Assembly (NCBI GenBank): GCA_015489175.1
Contig: WGAI01000044.1
Location: forward strand, 1-32,778
Reading direction: 5' to 3'
From: Caldifarciminota bacterium
GTDB lineage: Bacteria > Hydrothermota > Hydrothermia > B15-G9
Length of the DNA: 32,778 nt
In this document: piece after piece, positions 18,701 through 25,160 of the stretch
Numbering within the stretch: position 1 is the stretch's first letter
How the letters are laid out: each line of letters starts with the position of its first letter
Notes under the pieces: model-generated
What the model was told of the DNA's origin: nothing
Databases searched by the model: none
Seen by the model: the letters and a program-made list of their open reading frames with translations, nothing else
Made by a program: the position numbers and the translations under genes

Positions 18701-21480
18701 GCATATCCATAATCGTCGATACGGTTGACACGAATGAGTTGACAGTTTCTATCAATGAAGGCCGCTATTACTGGCGAGTCAAGGCATTTGATATGGCGGG
18801 CAACCAATCTGACTGGTCTCAAATAGATTCGTTTGGAATAGATATGACGCCGCCTGACACTGTCTCTCTGATAGCTCCTACCAATGGCGCAAAGCTCAAT
18901 ACATCATCTGTAACATTTAACTGGAACGGTTCATCGGATCTCATAAGTGGGGTAATGGGATATTGGATTGAGCTTTCAAACGATAGCCTTTTTGCAACTC
19001 CAGAAAGTGTATTTGTAAGTCATCAAATCAATTATTACCTACCCGAGACTACAATAACATTGAGCGATACAACATGGTTCTGGCGTGTCAAAGCTGTTGA
19101 CAGTTCAGGTTTGTCGAGTGCGTGGAGCGAGACATGGATGTTTACCGTGGATACACAAGCACCTTTGGTCTCTTCACTTATAGATCCTATGTCAGGTGTA
19201 TGGCTACACGACACAACCGTGACATTTCGATGGTCCCAGTCATCGAAGCAATGGAGCGGACCGCTCAAAGGAAAAGAGACATCCATCCACTATGTCATAG
19301 AAGTTCTGAAAGGAAATACCATTTTAATCTCCGACACTGTCGATACCAACGAGTTGACAACCATAATTTACGAGGGCAGATACACGTGGCATGTTAAAGC
19401 GTTCGACGAGGCTGGAAACGCATCCGACTGGTCGCCGATCGATTCGTTCGGCGTTGACATCACGCCGCCGGGCGTTGTGGAGCTCATATTGCCGCCCGAT
19501 GATGCGGTTCTGAACCATCCCGATGTGACCTTCGACTGGAGCGACGCTGAGGATACCACAAGCGGCATCGCAGGCTACTGGCTGGAACTTTCGACGGATA
19601 GCCTGTTCAACTACGCTGACAGCATCTTCGTCTCGCAATCCGAAACCACGATGACGCTCAATGATACCACATGGTTCTGGAGGGTCAAAGCTGTTGATGT
19701 CTCTGGACTCTCAGGTGAATGGAGCTACAAGTTCTTGTTCACGATCGATACGAATGCTCCTCAGGCACCCGTCGCTATCTCACCTGTTGGAGGTGAATGG
19801 CTGCACGACACTTATGTGACCTTCCAGTGGACCGAGGTAAGCAAGAAGCCAATGATCATGCGCTATGTGATTGAGGTGATGAGGGATGGAGATGTTGTCC
19901 TGCACGACACGACCGATGTCAACGCGTATACGGCCGTGCTGAGTGAGGGCAGATACATCTGGCATGTTAAGGCGTTCGACGAAGCAGGTAATGCATCCGA
20001 CTGGTCGCCGATCGATTCGTTCGGCGTTGACATCACGCCGCCGGGCGTTGTTGAGCTCATATTGCCGCCCGATGATGCGGTTCTGAACCATCCCGATGTG
20101 ACCTTCGATTGGAGTGATGCTGAGGATACCACAAGCGGCGTCGCAGGCTATTGGTTGGAAGTCGGAGTAGACAGCGAGTTTATTATTGCGGATAGCGCAT
20201 TTATAACACAATCAGAGACTACTGTGGTGCTTCCGGATACCACATTTTTCTGGCGTGTCAGGGCGATCGATGGATCAGGGCTTCAAGGTGATTGGTCAGA
20301 CATCAGGAGGTTCACCATTGACAGCCGTGCCCCGGATGTACCTTCTTTATACAATCCAACAGGAGGAATTTGGCTTAGAGATACAATTGTTGATTTTAAC
20401 TGGAGCTCTGTTGAATCACCTTCAAAGCCTACGCCTGTGCATTATGTGATTGAAGTTATAAGTGGTGGTGCGACAGTTATCCACGACACGGTTGACACCA
20501 ACGAGCTGGTGGTTGTGCTTGATGAGGGCAGATACACATGGCATGTTAAAGCGTTTGACGAGGCTGGCAACGCATCCGACTGGTCGCCTATCGATTCGTT
20601 CGGCGTTGACATCACGCCGCCGACTCCGCCAGAACCAATATGGCCTATCGATAGTTTTGCAACATCAGTTGATACCATCGAGTTTGTGTGGCATCCTGCA
20701 CTCGATAACCTGAGTGGGGTTCAAGATTACCTACTTAATTTTGCCAACGACGCATGGGTGACTACCGATACCTTTGTGACAGTGGAAATAGGTCATCTCA
20801 TGGATGGTATCTACACATGGTATGTGTCCGCAACTGATACTGCTGAAAACACGAGTATTTCGGACGAGCAGGTATTCATTATAGACAGGACCGCTCCGAA
20901 TATCGAGGAGCTTACAACATGGAGCGATACAATCGGGTTCTTCGGTCCATTTGAAATTCAACTCAGGGTGACGGACAGCCTCAGCGGTGTCGGGGAAGCC
21001 TGGCTTTTCTATTCCGTTGATGGTGGCGATTTCGATTCAATACCGATGACACATGACAGCTTATGGCATGCCCAGATCCCTGCATTTTCAGATTCAATGA
21101 ACCATACAATAAGCTATTTTGTCAGAGCGTTTGACAACGCAGTCCCGCCCAATGAATGCATCAGCGAAACGATCACTTTCAATGTGACTGGCATCGAAGA
21201 GGAGCCCCATATCCTACCATCCGGGTTCGCCTTGCTCGGTGTAACGCCCAATCCGACAGGGAATTTCGTAATGTTCAAGCTCGCTGTGCCCCATAGTGGA
21301 TCGGCACATCTGGAACTGTTTGATGCAAGCGGTAGGCGGATTTTGAGCCGGGATTTTGTTCTTGAACCTGGCTACCGAATTGTGAAAGTAAACCTTAGCA
21401 GCGTGACTTCTGGCATCTATTATGCGATCATCATATACGGCAATGTCTCTGTGAAGGGCAGAATCATAGTTGTGCGTTGA
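15697..21480 (+). CDS. main part of the giant LVIVD/Ig-repeat surface protein with C-terminal sorting domain (displaced frame)
   Basis: Continuation of the frameshifted gene. The open frame begins at 15697, but the first residues are the LVIVD repeat read out of frame, no ribosome site precedes them, and sense homology begins only near 15736. Order: nine further LVIVD repeats to about 16780; about 14 Ig/FnIII-like domains in seven alternating A-B pairs (16795-20880), with type A ending in an SDWSPIDSFGVDITPP-like phrase and type B carrying DAEDTTSGVAGYWLE; an extra Ig-like domain (about 20890-21200); and a C-terminal domain with PNPTGNFVMFKL, LELFDASGRRI, SGIYYAIIIYG and a final basic VVR. 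That C-terminus resembles the T9SS type A sorting domain. Probably a cell-surface adhesin or matrix protein; ligand unknown. Confidence 0.82.
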   Translation: MRMMYMYQATMPIVGDGFAGIRIIDVSDPTTPNEVSHYSPSRYTFNVYVSGNYAYVASSPRGLVMIDVSDPANPQEVSHYSMPDFANSIDVSGNYVYLADGNAGLRIIDVSYPTNPNEVGHIETKDFAFDVQVSGNYAYVADGDSGLRVVDVSDHTNPQEVGHCYTHSLAMGIYVAGNYAYVADGASGLRVIDVSNPENPQEVGYYDTPGHAYDVYVSGNYAYVADYDSGLRVIDVSDPENPQEVGYYDTPGDAHDVYVSGNYAYVADGNSGVRVINVSDPANPYGVSCYYDTYAEGVYVSDNYVYVADGMYGVRVIDISDPESPREVANYRTPDEAKNVVERDNYIYVADKYAGVQIYTIQTEPPETPSLISPIGGVWLHDATVTLRWTAVTKLAGGVKSRPIRYFVELMSNDSTVLVDTVDTNQLTVSLSEGRYNWHVRASDLVGNLSDWSPIDSFGVDITPPTSVTLLEPQDGEILSSSHVFFEWTDAEDTTSGIAGYWLEMADNSDFSSPESLFVSPSYIILTVHDTICFWRVKAVDSSGLTGAWSEVWNFEVDTVAPEMPSLVSPVGGVWLHNTNVTLRWTSSSKGSEEAVDNNVKGSSVHYVIEVTKGATTVIFDTIEVDTFSTILQEGVYRWHVKAFDDAGNQSDWSPTDSFGVDITPPTAVTLLWPPDGEFFNDPSVSFYWDDAEDTTSGVAGYWLEIASNNDFSSPESVFVSQSETTLTVHDTICFWRVKAVDGSGLTGAWSETRSFEVDTVAPEMPSLVSPVGGVWLHDTTVTFRWSQSSKGLYHGIKSSPDHYQIEIRKGDITVIFRTVDTDTISLVLQEGVYRWRVVAFDDAGNQSDWTPFDSFGVDITPPTAVTLLTPQDGALFNSSSVSFDWTDAEDTTSGVAGYWLEIAGNNDFSSPESVFVSQSETTLTVHDTICFWRVKAVDGAGLTGAWSEVWSFEVDTVAPEMPSLVSPVGGVWLHDTSVTFEWTSAAKSMSVRYIFELMYYGISIIVDTVDTNELTVSINEGRYYWRVKAFDMAGNQSDWSQIDSFGIDMTPPDTVSLIAPTNGAKLNTSSVTFNWNGSSDLISGVMGYWIELSNDSLFATPESVFVSHQINYYLPETTITLSDTTWFWRVKAVDSSGLSSAWSETWMFTVDTQAPLVSSLIDPMSGVWLHDTTVTFRWSQSSKQWSGPLKGKETSIHYVIEVLKGNTILISDTVDTNELTTIIYEGRYTWHVKAFDEAGNASDWSPIDSFGVDITPPGVVELILPPDDAVLNHPDVTFDWSDAEDTTSGIAGYWLELSTDSLFNYADSIFVSQSETTMTLNDTTWFWRVKAVDVSGLSGEWSYKFLFTIDTNAPQAPVAISPVGGEWLHDTYVTFQWTEVSKKPMIMRYVIEVMRDGDVVLHDTTDVNAYTAVLSEGRYIWHVKAFDEAGNASDWSPIDSFGVDITPPGVVELILPPDDAVLNHPDVTFDWSDAEDTTSGVAGYWLEVGVDSEFIIADSAFITQSETTVVLPDTTFFWRVRAIDGSGLQGDWSDIRRFTIDSRAPDVPSLYNPTGGIWLRDTIVDFNWSSVESPSKPTPVHYVIEVISGGATVIHDTVDTNELVVVLDEGRYTWHVKAFDEAGNASDWSPIDSFGVDITPPTPPEPIWPIDSFATSVDTIEFVWHPALDNLSGVQDYLLNFANDAWVTTDTFVTVEIGHLMDGIYTWYVSATDTAENTSISDEQVFIIDRTAPNIEELTTWSDTIGFFGPFEIQLRVTDSLSGVGEAWLFYSVDGGDFDSIPMTHDSLWHAQIPAFSDSMNHTISYFVRAFDNAVPPNECISETITFNVTGIEEEPHILPSGFALLGVTPNPTGNFVMFKLAVPHSGSAHLELFDASGRRILSRDFVLEPGYRIVKVNLSSVTSGIYYAIIIYGNVSVKGRIIVVR
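15732..15743 (+). other. single-base frameshift inside the LVIVD array
   Basis: Sibling repeats read TAT GTG GCT GAT at this place; here the sequence is TAT T GTT GGT GAT. The extra T at 15734/15735 creates TGA at 15741. The distance between equivalent repeat positions is 127 here against exactly 126 for nearly all other copies, which pins the change to one inserted base. Confidence 0.85.
17821..17921 (+). repeat. 101-bp exact direct repeat, copy 1
   Basis: Bases 17821-17921 recur exactly at 18412-18512, 591 bases downstream, covering the second half of type B domains 2 and 3. Identity without silent changes indicates recent duplication or gene conversion. Confidence 0.9.
18412..18512 (+). 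repeat. 101-bp exact direct repeat, copy 2
   Basis: Exact copy of 17821-17921 in the following A-B pair; the flanks (GATGGTGCAG here, GACGGTTCGG there) diverge immediately after it. Confidence 0.9.
19423..19587 (+). repeat. 165-bp near-exact direct repeat, copy 1
   Basis: Matches 19996-20160 with 7 differences, mostly third-position changes. It spans the end of a type A domain and the first half of a type B domain, so the repeat crosses a domain boundary. Confidence 0.88.
19996..20160 (+). repeat. 165-bp near-exact direct repeat, copy 2
   Basis: Second copy, 573 bases after the first. A shorter third relative starts at 20575 and loses similarity after the DITPP motif. Confidence 0.88.
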
Positions 21481-21481
21481 T

Positions 21482-21516
21482 AGAGTGGGCGGGGGGGAGC
21501 CGCCTCCCGCTCTTTC
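21482..21516 (+). terminator. imperfect terminator hairpin after the giant surface-protein gene
   Basis: AGAGTGGGCGG (21482-21492) can pair with the segment ending GCTCT (21500-21513) with one wobble and one mismatch, followed by a short TTT. The T-run is poor, so it may need the second hairpin at 21598 as backup. Confidence 0.5.
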
Positions 21517-21589
21517 CATAAAAATTAGATTTTATTGCACCACACTGGACAAGTTTGTTGGAGTCGTGAATTTAACATGTTGATTAAAA

Positions 21590-21617
21590 TAAAAAGAGGG
21601 CGGAAAAACCGCCCCCT
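21590..21617 (-). terminator. intrinsic terminator of the cold-shock gene (possibly bidirectional)
   Basis: GGGCGG (21598-21603), a five-base loop and CCGCCC (21609-21614). On the minus strand the hairpin is followed by TCTTTTTATTTT, a classic intrinsic terminator about 25 bases beyond the cold-shock stop. On the plus strand it is followed by CCTTTTG, so it may also stop readthrough from the giant gene. Confidence 0.85.
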
Positions 21618-21642
21618 TTTGTTTTCTACGCTTTTGCTTTTG

Positions 21643-21855
21643 TTATGCCCTTTCTACATGCACAGCCTTAGGCCCTTTCTCGGACTCTATCAGCTCGAAT
21701 TTTACCCTTTCGCCTTCCTGAAGGGTTCTGTAACCCTCGCCAGCTATATCCGAGAAATGCACGAACACATCACCAGTTCCATCTTCGGCTTCGATGAAGC
21801 CATATCCTTTCTTAGGGTCGAACCATTTGACCCTACCGTACTTTTGCACTGCCAT
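21643..21855 (-). CDS. csp: cold-shock domain protein (CspA family)
   Basis: Small single-stranded nucleic-acid-binding protein that melts RNA structure. The 70-residue product is a complete cold-shock domain: [14 protein letters not shown] contains the RNP1 motif and DVFVHFS is RNP2, both with the exposed aromatics; the end is [16 protein letters not shown] lies eight bases before the ATG at 21855. The predicted leader is short, without the long 5' region of cold-inducible E. coli cspA, so it may be constitutive. It stands alone on the minus strand between two terminators and the xse genes. Confidence 0.95.
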   Translation of the reverse strand: MAVQKYGRVKWFDPKKGYGFIEAEDGTGDVFVHFSDIAGEGYRTLQEGERVKFELIESEKGPKAVHVERA

Positions 21856-21885
21856 TACTAATGACCTCCATGTTTGTTAATGAAC

Positions 21886-21913
21886 CATATAAATTCGTGG
21901 GGGCAATTGTAAA
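21886..21913 (-). promoter_or_regulatory. likely promoter of the cold-shock gene
   Basis: On the minus strand TTTACA (21913-21908) and TATATG (21891-21886) are 16 bases apart, matching 5 and 4 consensus bases. The start would lie about 25 bases before the cold-shock ATG, just upstream of GGAGGT. Confidence 0.45.
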
Positions 21914-22120
21914 TCAATAGGACGAACGAAGTCAACAAAATCAAACGGCTTAATGAACACCCTTAATTTAACTAATTGCTACACAAATAGTTGTCTGTTC
22001 AAGTCTTTGTGACTAACCCCATGAGATTGACCTGTCCAGATTATTGCAATGTGGACATATACTTGATGGACTTAATGTTACACATGATGGGGTCAGGTGG
22101 GGACAGGACAGAATTACGGT
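21914..22120. other. noncoding gap with an imperfect inverted repeat
   Basis: Between the cold-shock promoter and the 3' end of xseB there is no credible gene. A segment near 22014-22040 (ACCCCATGAG and GACCTGTCC) partly mirrors one near 22084-22112 (GATGGGGTCAGGT and GGACAGGACAG). Such GGGGTCAGGT-type elements resemble the palindromes near REP-associated transposases, but no transposase is present. Confidence 0.3.
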
Positions 22121-22339
22121 TTAATCGCCATTCAAGTCATCTTCGGAATATAGATTTTCTATTTCAATCTCGGCATCTCTCAACATTTCGCTCAATTCTT
22201 CCACGAGTTTCGTCCCTTCTTTGAACAGGGAGATGGCCTTTTCGAGCTCGAGGCCGCCTTTTTCAAGCTCCTCAACTATGGCTTCAAGTCGTGCCATTTT
22301 GTCTTCAAATGATGTTTTCCTGCTTCTTCTTGGACTCAA
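22121..22339 (-). CDS. xseB: exodeoxyribonuclease VII small subunit
   Basis: Small subunit of the single-strand DNA exonuclease VII, wrapping several copies around one XseA. The 72-residue product has the family pattern FEDKMARLEAIVEELEKGGLELEKAISLFKEG with a coiled-coil tail ending in acidic residues. The start is TTG at 22339, with GGAGG about ten bases upstream; ATG 22298 would cut into the conserved N-terminus. It overlaps the end of xseA by 35 bases, longer than the usual few bases, which points to tight translational coupling. Confidence 0.9.
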   Translation of the reverse strand: MSPRRSRKTSFEDKMARLEAIVEELEKGGLELEKAISLFKEGTKLVEELSEMLRDAEIEIENLYSEDDLNGD

Positions 22340-23525
22340 TTTCCAAAACCTCCATTTTTACTCTACCATCCTTCATAAGGGCAGATATTTTCTGTCCGGG
22401 CTGAAGTTTTGAGGTGGAGTCCAGCAGCTTGCCATCCTCCGAAAGTAGCAAAGCAAAACCTCTGTCCAGAACTGCAAGCGGATTGAGAGCTGCAAGCTGC
22501 ATTTTTAGGGCGGATACCTGCTTTTTCTTGCTTTCAACGGCCGACATCGTGGCGAGGTAGAGGCGCTTTTTCAGCTCTCTGAGTTTTTCCCTCGATAAGA
22601 AAATCCTTCGGCGTGGATCGAGGGTTTCAAGTATCCTTGCTGTGGAAGACAATCGCTGCGATTTCCACGATATGATGTTACGCATAGCGTTGACGAGCCT
22701 GAACTTGAGGAGTTCAACTGCGTCCCTTGCCGCAAATTTGCCGGCAGCAAGTAGTTCCGCGGCAGCTGTTGGGGTGTAAAGATGCAGATCCGATGCGAGG
22801 TCTGCCAGCGTAATGTCCACCGAATGCCCAACAGCAGATATAACCGGAATTGGGGACTCAGCAATTGCCCGCACGACGATCTCCTCGTTGAAAGCCGATA
22901 GGTCTTCTTTTGAGCCTCCGCCGCGCGTCACGACGATGACTTCTATGCCCTTGAGTTTGCCCAATTTTCTGATAGCGCGGGCGATCTTCGAAGGTGCGTC
23001 CTCGCCCTGAACCTGAACAGGGGCAAAAATGACCTTAAATCCGCCTGCTTTTCTGAGAGTTTTGATAAAATCGCGCAGAGCTGCACTGACAGGTGAGGTC
23101 ACAAGCCCGATTACGCTCACCGGTGACGGAATTTTCCGCTTTCTCCGCTCATCAAACACTCCTTCGCTGGCAAGTTTCCTTTTCAAGTCTTCATATCGGG
23201 TAGCGATGATGCCGGTTCCCCATGGCACCACTATTTCCACGATCTGTTGATATACGCCTGACCGCGCGTATATGTCTATCTTGCCGAAACTCCTTATTTT
23301 CATGCCTTCACGAAGGTTCAAACGGGCCAATCCTTTGGCCCAGTAGGCAAATATGACGCATCGCAGGCTGGATTCTCCGTCCGTCAGGACAAAGTGAGCG
23401 TGGCCGGAGTATGAGATCTTGAAATCACGTATCTCACCCTCAACCCAAATTCCGTCGAATTCGGATGATATGCGCTGTCGCAGCTCGTAGGTGAGTTCGG
23501 ACACGGTATAGACCTTTGCCTTCAT
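22305..23525 (-). CDS. xseA: exodeoxyribonuclease VII large subunit
   Basis: Catalytic subunit of exonuclease VII, which degrades single-stranded DNA from both ends in repair. The 406-residue protein has an N-terminal OB-fold (YTVSELTYELRQRI ... GIWVEGEI ... GHAHFVLTD, about 5-100), the catalytic domain with FAPVQVQGEDAP, VVTRGGGSKEDLSAFNEE (about 198-215) and PVISAVGHSVDITLADLASD, then a coiled coil and a C-terminal region (NPLAVLDRGFALL) that binds XseB. No ribosome site precedes ATG 23525; instead a TAAAAT box sits nine bases upstream, suggesting a leaderless mRNA. Confidence 0.93.
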   Translation of the reverse strand: MKAKVYTVSELTYELRQRISSEFDGIWVEGEIRDFKISYSGHAHFVLTDGESSLRCVIFAYWAKGLARLNLREGMKIRSFGKIDIYARSGVYQQIVEIVVPWGTGIIATRYEDLKRKLASEGVFDERRKRKIPSPVSVIGLVTSPVSAALRDFIKTLRKAGGFKVIFAPVQVQGEDAPSKIARAIRKLGKLKGIEVIVVTRGGGSKEDLSAFNEEIVVRAIAESPIPVISAVGHSVDITLADLASDLHLYTPTAAAELLAAGKFAARDAVELLKFRLVNAMRNIISWKSQRLSSTARILETLDPRRRIFLSREKLRELKKRLYLATMSAVESKKKQVSALKMQLAALNPLAVLDRGFALLLSEDGKLLDSTSKLQPGQKISALMKDGRVKMEVLEIESKKKQENII

Positions 23526-23534
23526 GGTTAATGA

Positions 23535-23563
23535 ATTTTAATGGACAAATTGAGAGTTATAAA
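23535..23563 (-). promoter_or_regulatory. probable leaderless promoter of xseA
   Basis: On the minus strand TTTATA (23563-23558) and TAAAAT (23540-23535) are 17 bases apart. The -10 box ends nine bases before the ATG, so transcription would begin at or within about three bases of the start codon, which agrees with the absence of a ribosome site. Confidence 0.5.
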
Positions 23564-23567
23564 CTCT
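23553..23567. promoter_or_regulatory. 15-bp palindrome, candidate operator of the PerR-like regulator
   Basis: AGAGTTATAAACTCT is a perfect inverted repeat about its central base, apart from that base. It covers the predicted -35 box of xseA and contains the TTATAA half-site typical of PerR boxes. It lies in the divergent gap beside the perR-like gene. Binding is inference. Confidence 0.45.
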
Positions 23568-23625
23568 TACCCACCCCGTATTCCCTTTGTTTTAAAAACT
23601 TGTTATTTATTCCGATATGTAATTG

Positions 23626-23646
23626 GTTTAGAATTAAACGCTAAAC
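23626..23646. promoter_or_regulatory. inverted repeat upstream of the PerR-like gene, candidate autoregulatory site
   Basis: GTTTAG (23626-23631) and CTAAAC (23641-23646) are perfect inverted arms separated by nine AT-rich bases, 27 bases before the ATG. A possible -10 box TAGAAT (23629-23634) lies within it, so binding would block transcription. The half-sites differ from the 23553 palindrome. Confidence 0.4.
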
Positions 23647-23672
23647 AAAAATAAAAATGTGAGGGGGAGAAG

Positions 23673-24116
23673 ATGCAGCAAAACAGCATCTATGAAATAA
23701 AGGAATTCTTGAGGAGCAAGGGGATTAACCCTTCTTTGCAAAGGATAAAGATCTATCAGTATTTGTTAAAAAATCGAACCCATCCGCGAGTTGAGGACAT
23801 TTATGCTGAGCTTGTAAACGAGATACCCACTCTATCAAAAACGACGATTTACACAACCCTTAACCTCTTTGTATCTAAAGGGATCGTCAGCAAGATCATG
23901 ATCGAGGATGGTGAGGTCAGGTATGACATAGATACGACGCCGCATGGCCATTTTAAATGCATAAAATGCGGCAGGGTCTATGATATCGACATTAAACCTT
24001 CAATATTCAAGGACATCTCAACGGATGGGCATCAACCCATCGAATACCATTTTTATGTAATAGGGATTTGCAAGGAATGCCTTGAGAAGGAAAAAGAAGA
24101 GGTAGCTCAGGCCTGA
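23673..24116 (+). CDS. perR: PerR-like peroxide-sensing regulator (Fur family)
   Basis: Metal-dependent repressor of the Fur family. The 147-residue protein has a winged helix (about 1-85, with SLQRIKIYQYL and PTLSKTTIYTTLNLF) and a dimerisation domain. The regulatory ligands fall at exactly the B. subtilis PerR positions: His37, Asp85, His91, His93 and Asp104, the Asp rather than Glu at 104 being characteristic of PerR. The structural zinc site is Cys96/Cys99 and Cys133/Cys136. A strong GAGGGGGAG ribosome site precedes the ATG. Two palindromes lie upstream. No catalase, peroxiredoxin or rubrerythrin gene is in the window, so its targets are elsewhere or include xseA. Family certain, PerR rather than Fur likely. 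Confidence 0.88.
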   Translation: MQQNSIYEIKEFLRSKGINPSLQRIKIYQYLLKNRTHPRVEDIYAELVNEIPTLSKTTIYTTLNLFVSKGIVSKIMIEDGEVRYDIDTTPHGHFKCIKCGRVYDIDIKPSIFKDISTDGHQPIEYHFYVIGICKECLEKEKEEVAQA

Positions 24117-24124
24117 TTTCAAAA

Positions 24125-24155
24125 TTCACCTCAAACAGTCACATTCCCTTATAAT
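24125..24155 (+). promoter_or_regulatory. probable leaderless promoter of the HAD gene
   Basis: A perfect TATAAT (24150-24155) ends nine bases before ATG 24165, with a weak TTCACC 19 bases upstream. The geometry copies the xseA promoter and there is no ribosome site, so an mRNA beginning at or just before the AUG is expected. Confidence 0.5.
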
Positions 24156-24164
24156 TCAGGCACT

Positions 24165-24848
24165 ATGGTAAAAGCTATCATTTTTGATCTGGATAACACT
24201 CTTGTTGACTTTATGCGGATGAAAGAGGCATCTGTTAGACTTGCGGCTGAGGCGATGGTCGATGCTGGTCTTCAGATGAGTGTCGATAAGGTTTACGATG
24301 GCATATTCAGAACTTACGACAAATATGGGATAGAATTCCAGAATGTCTTTGACAAATTCCTTGAGGAAACGCTTGGCTACATAGATTATCGTGCTCTGGC
24401 TGCCGGGATAGTGGCTTATCGGAAGGCAAAAGAGGCTAATCTTGTGCTTTATCCCCATGTGAGATACACACTTATGGAACTTTTGAAGAAGGGATTGACT
24501 CTGGCCGTAGTATCAGATGCGCCTCGACTTCAGGCGTGGACAAGGCTTGCTCAGGTCGGTCTTTTACACTTTTTTAAGATAGTTGTGACTTTCGACGATA
24601 CCGGCGAGAGAAAACCATCACCTGCACCGTTCCGTTTTGCGCTCGAAAAGCTTGAAACGGAGCCTTCTAATACTATAATGGTTGGAGATTGGCCTGAGCG
24701 TGACATTACGGGTGCCGCAAAGCTCGGCATGATAACGGTTTTCGCAAGGTATGGTGATACATTCGGGACAGTCAATTCAGGTGCTAACTACGACATAAAC
24801 GACATAATCGAACTTTTGGGGATTGTGGATGAGCTCAATCGATCCTGA
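24165..24848 (+). CDS. HAD-superfamily hydrolase, phosphoglycolate-phosphatase-like
   Basis: Probable phosphomonoesterase of unknown substrate. The 227-residue protein has HAD motif I FDLDNTLV (nucleophile Asp8, acid Asp10), a helical cap domain (about 17-95), motif II VVSD near 114-117, motif III lysine in GERKPSPAPF near 147-156 and motif IV MVGDWPERD near 172-180. The cap 1 size fits the phosphoglycolate phosphatase/haloacid dehalogenase subgroup. The ATG has no ribosome site and sits just after a TATAAT box. Its last 14 bases overlap the 3' end of the convergent gene. Confidence 0.85.
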   Translation: MVKAIIFDLDNTLVDFMRMKEASVRLAAEAMVDAGLQMSVDKVYDGIFRTYDKYGIEFQNVFDKFLEETLGYIDYRALAAGIVAYRKAKEANLVLYPHVRYTLMELLKKGLTLAVVSDAPRLQAWTRLAQVGLLHFFKIVVTFDDTGERKPSPAPFRFALEKLETEPSNTIMVGDWPERDITGAAKLGMITVFARYGDTFGTVNSGANYDINDIIELLGIVDELNRS

Positions 24849-25158
24849 GCTCCCCTTCGATCTGCCATCCGTGAGCCAGCATAAAGTCGGAAACCGGAAT
24901 CCTGATAACGCCTTTGCCTGAGAGTTCGGCGTTAAAGTGCATAGCCCTTATTCTGGACAGGATTACCTTTTCCGGCACCAACTTCATAAGCCCCTTCTTG
25001 GTAACTTTGAACACAACATATTTTGGATCTATTCTGACCAGTTTGAGCGATATGCTTCCTGCTGGTATGGAAGCTGTTATGAATATGCCCCTTGCCCCAG
25101 CGATTAATCTGGCATTTTTGGCTATTTTTATCCTGAGCTCTCCATCTAAAACCGCCAT
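24835..25158 (-). CDS. unrecognised 107-residue protein
   Basis: I do not recognise the family. The sequence is basic, beta-rich and free of cysteines, with alternating hydrophobic segments (ISLKLVRID, YVVFKVTKKG) and a C-terminal WQIEGELRID, like a small beta-sandwich or barrel; there is no signal peptide or membrane span. It is clearly expressed: GAGGAGG precedes ATG 25158 by seven bases, two bases after the uracil-DNA glycosylase stop. Third gene of the rpoZ operon, so a link to DNA repair or transcription is possible but only by position. Its end overlaps the HAD gene tail to tail. Confidence 0.75.
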   Translation of the reverse strand: MAVLDGELRIKIAKNARLIAGARGIFITASIPAGSISLKLVRIDPKYVVFKVTKKGLMKLVPEKVILSRIRAMHFNAELSGKGVIRIPVSDFMLAHGWQIEGELRID

Positions 25159-25160
25159 GT

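Larger units (their letters stand above)
16795..20880 (+). repeat. seven A-B pairs of Ig/FnIII-like domains, about 590 bp per pair
   Basis: Type A domains (GGVWLHDTTVTFRW ... EGRYTWHVKAFDEAGN) begin near 16795, 17380, 17983, 18574, 19160, 19760 and 20335. Type B domains (DDAVLNHPDVTFDWSDAE ... FWRVKAVD) begin near 17090, 17690, 18285, 18850, 19465, 20040 and 20620, the last being divergent. The unit of duplication is clearly the two-domain pair, with steps of 573 to 603 bases. Confidence 0.85.

Noticed and set aside
19035-20713. Minus- and plus-strand frames of 60-143 codons inside the Ig stalk
   Set aside because: They recur in each repeat copy and mirror the codon pattern of the real frame; none has a ribosome site or known motif.
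21535-21861. Plus-strand frame across the cold-shock gene
   Set aside because: The minus-strand frame is an unmistakable cold-shock domain with terminator and ribosome site; the plus frame is its shadow.
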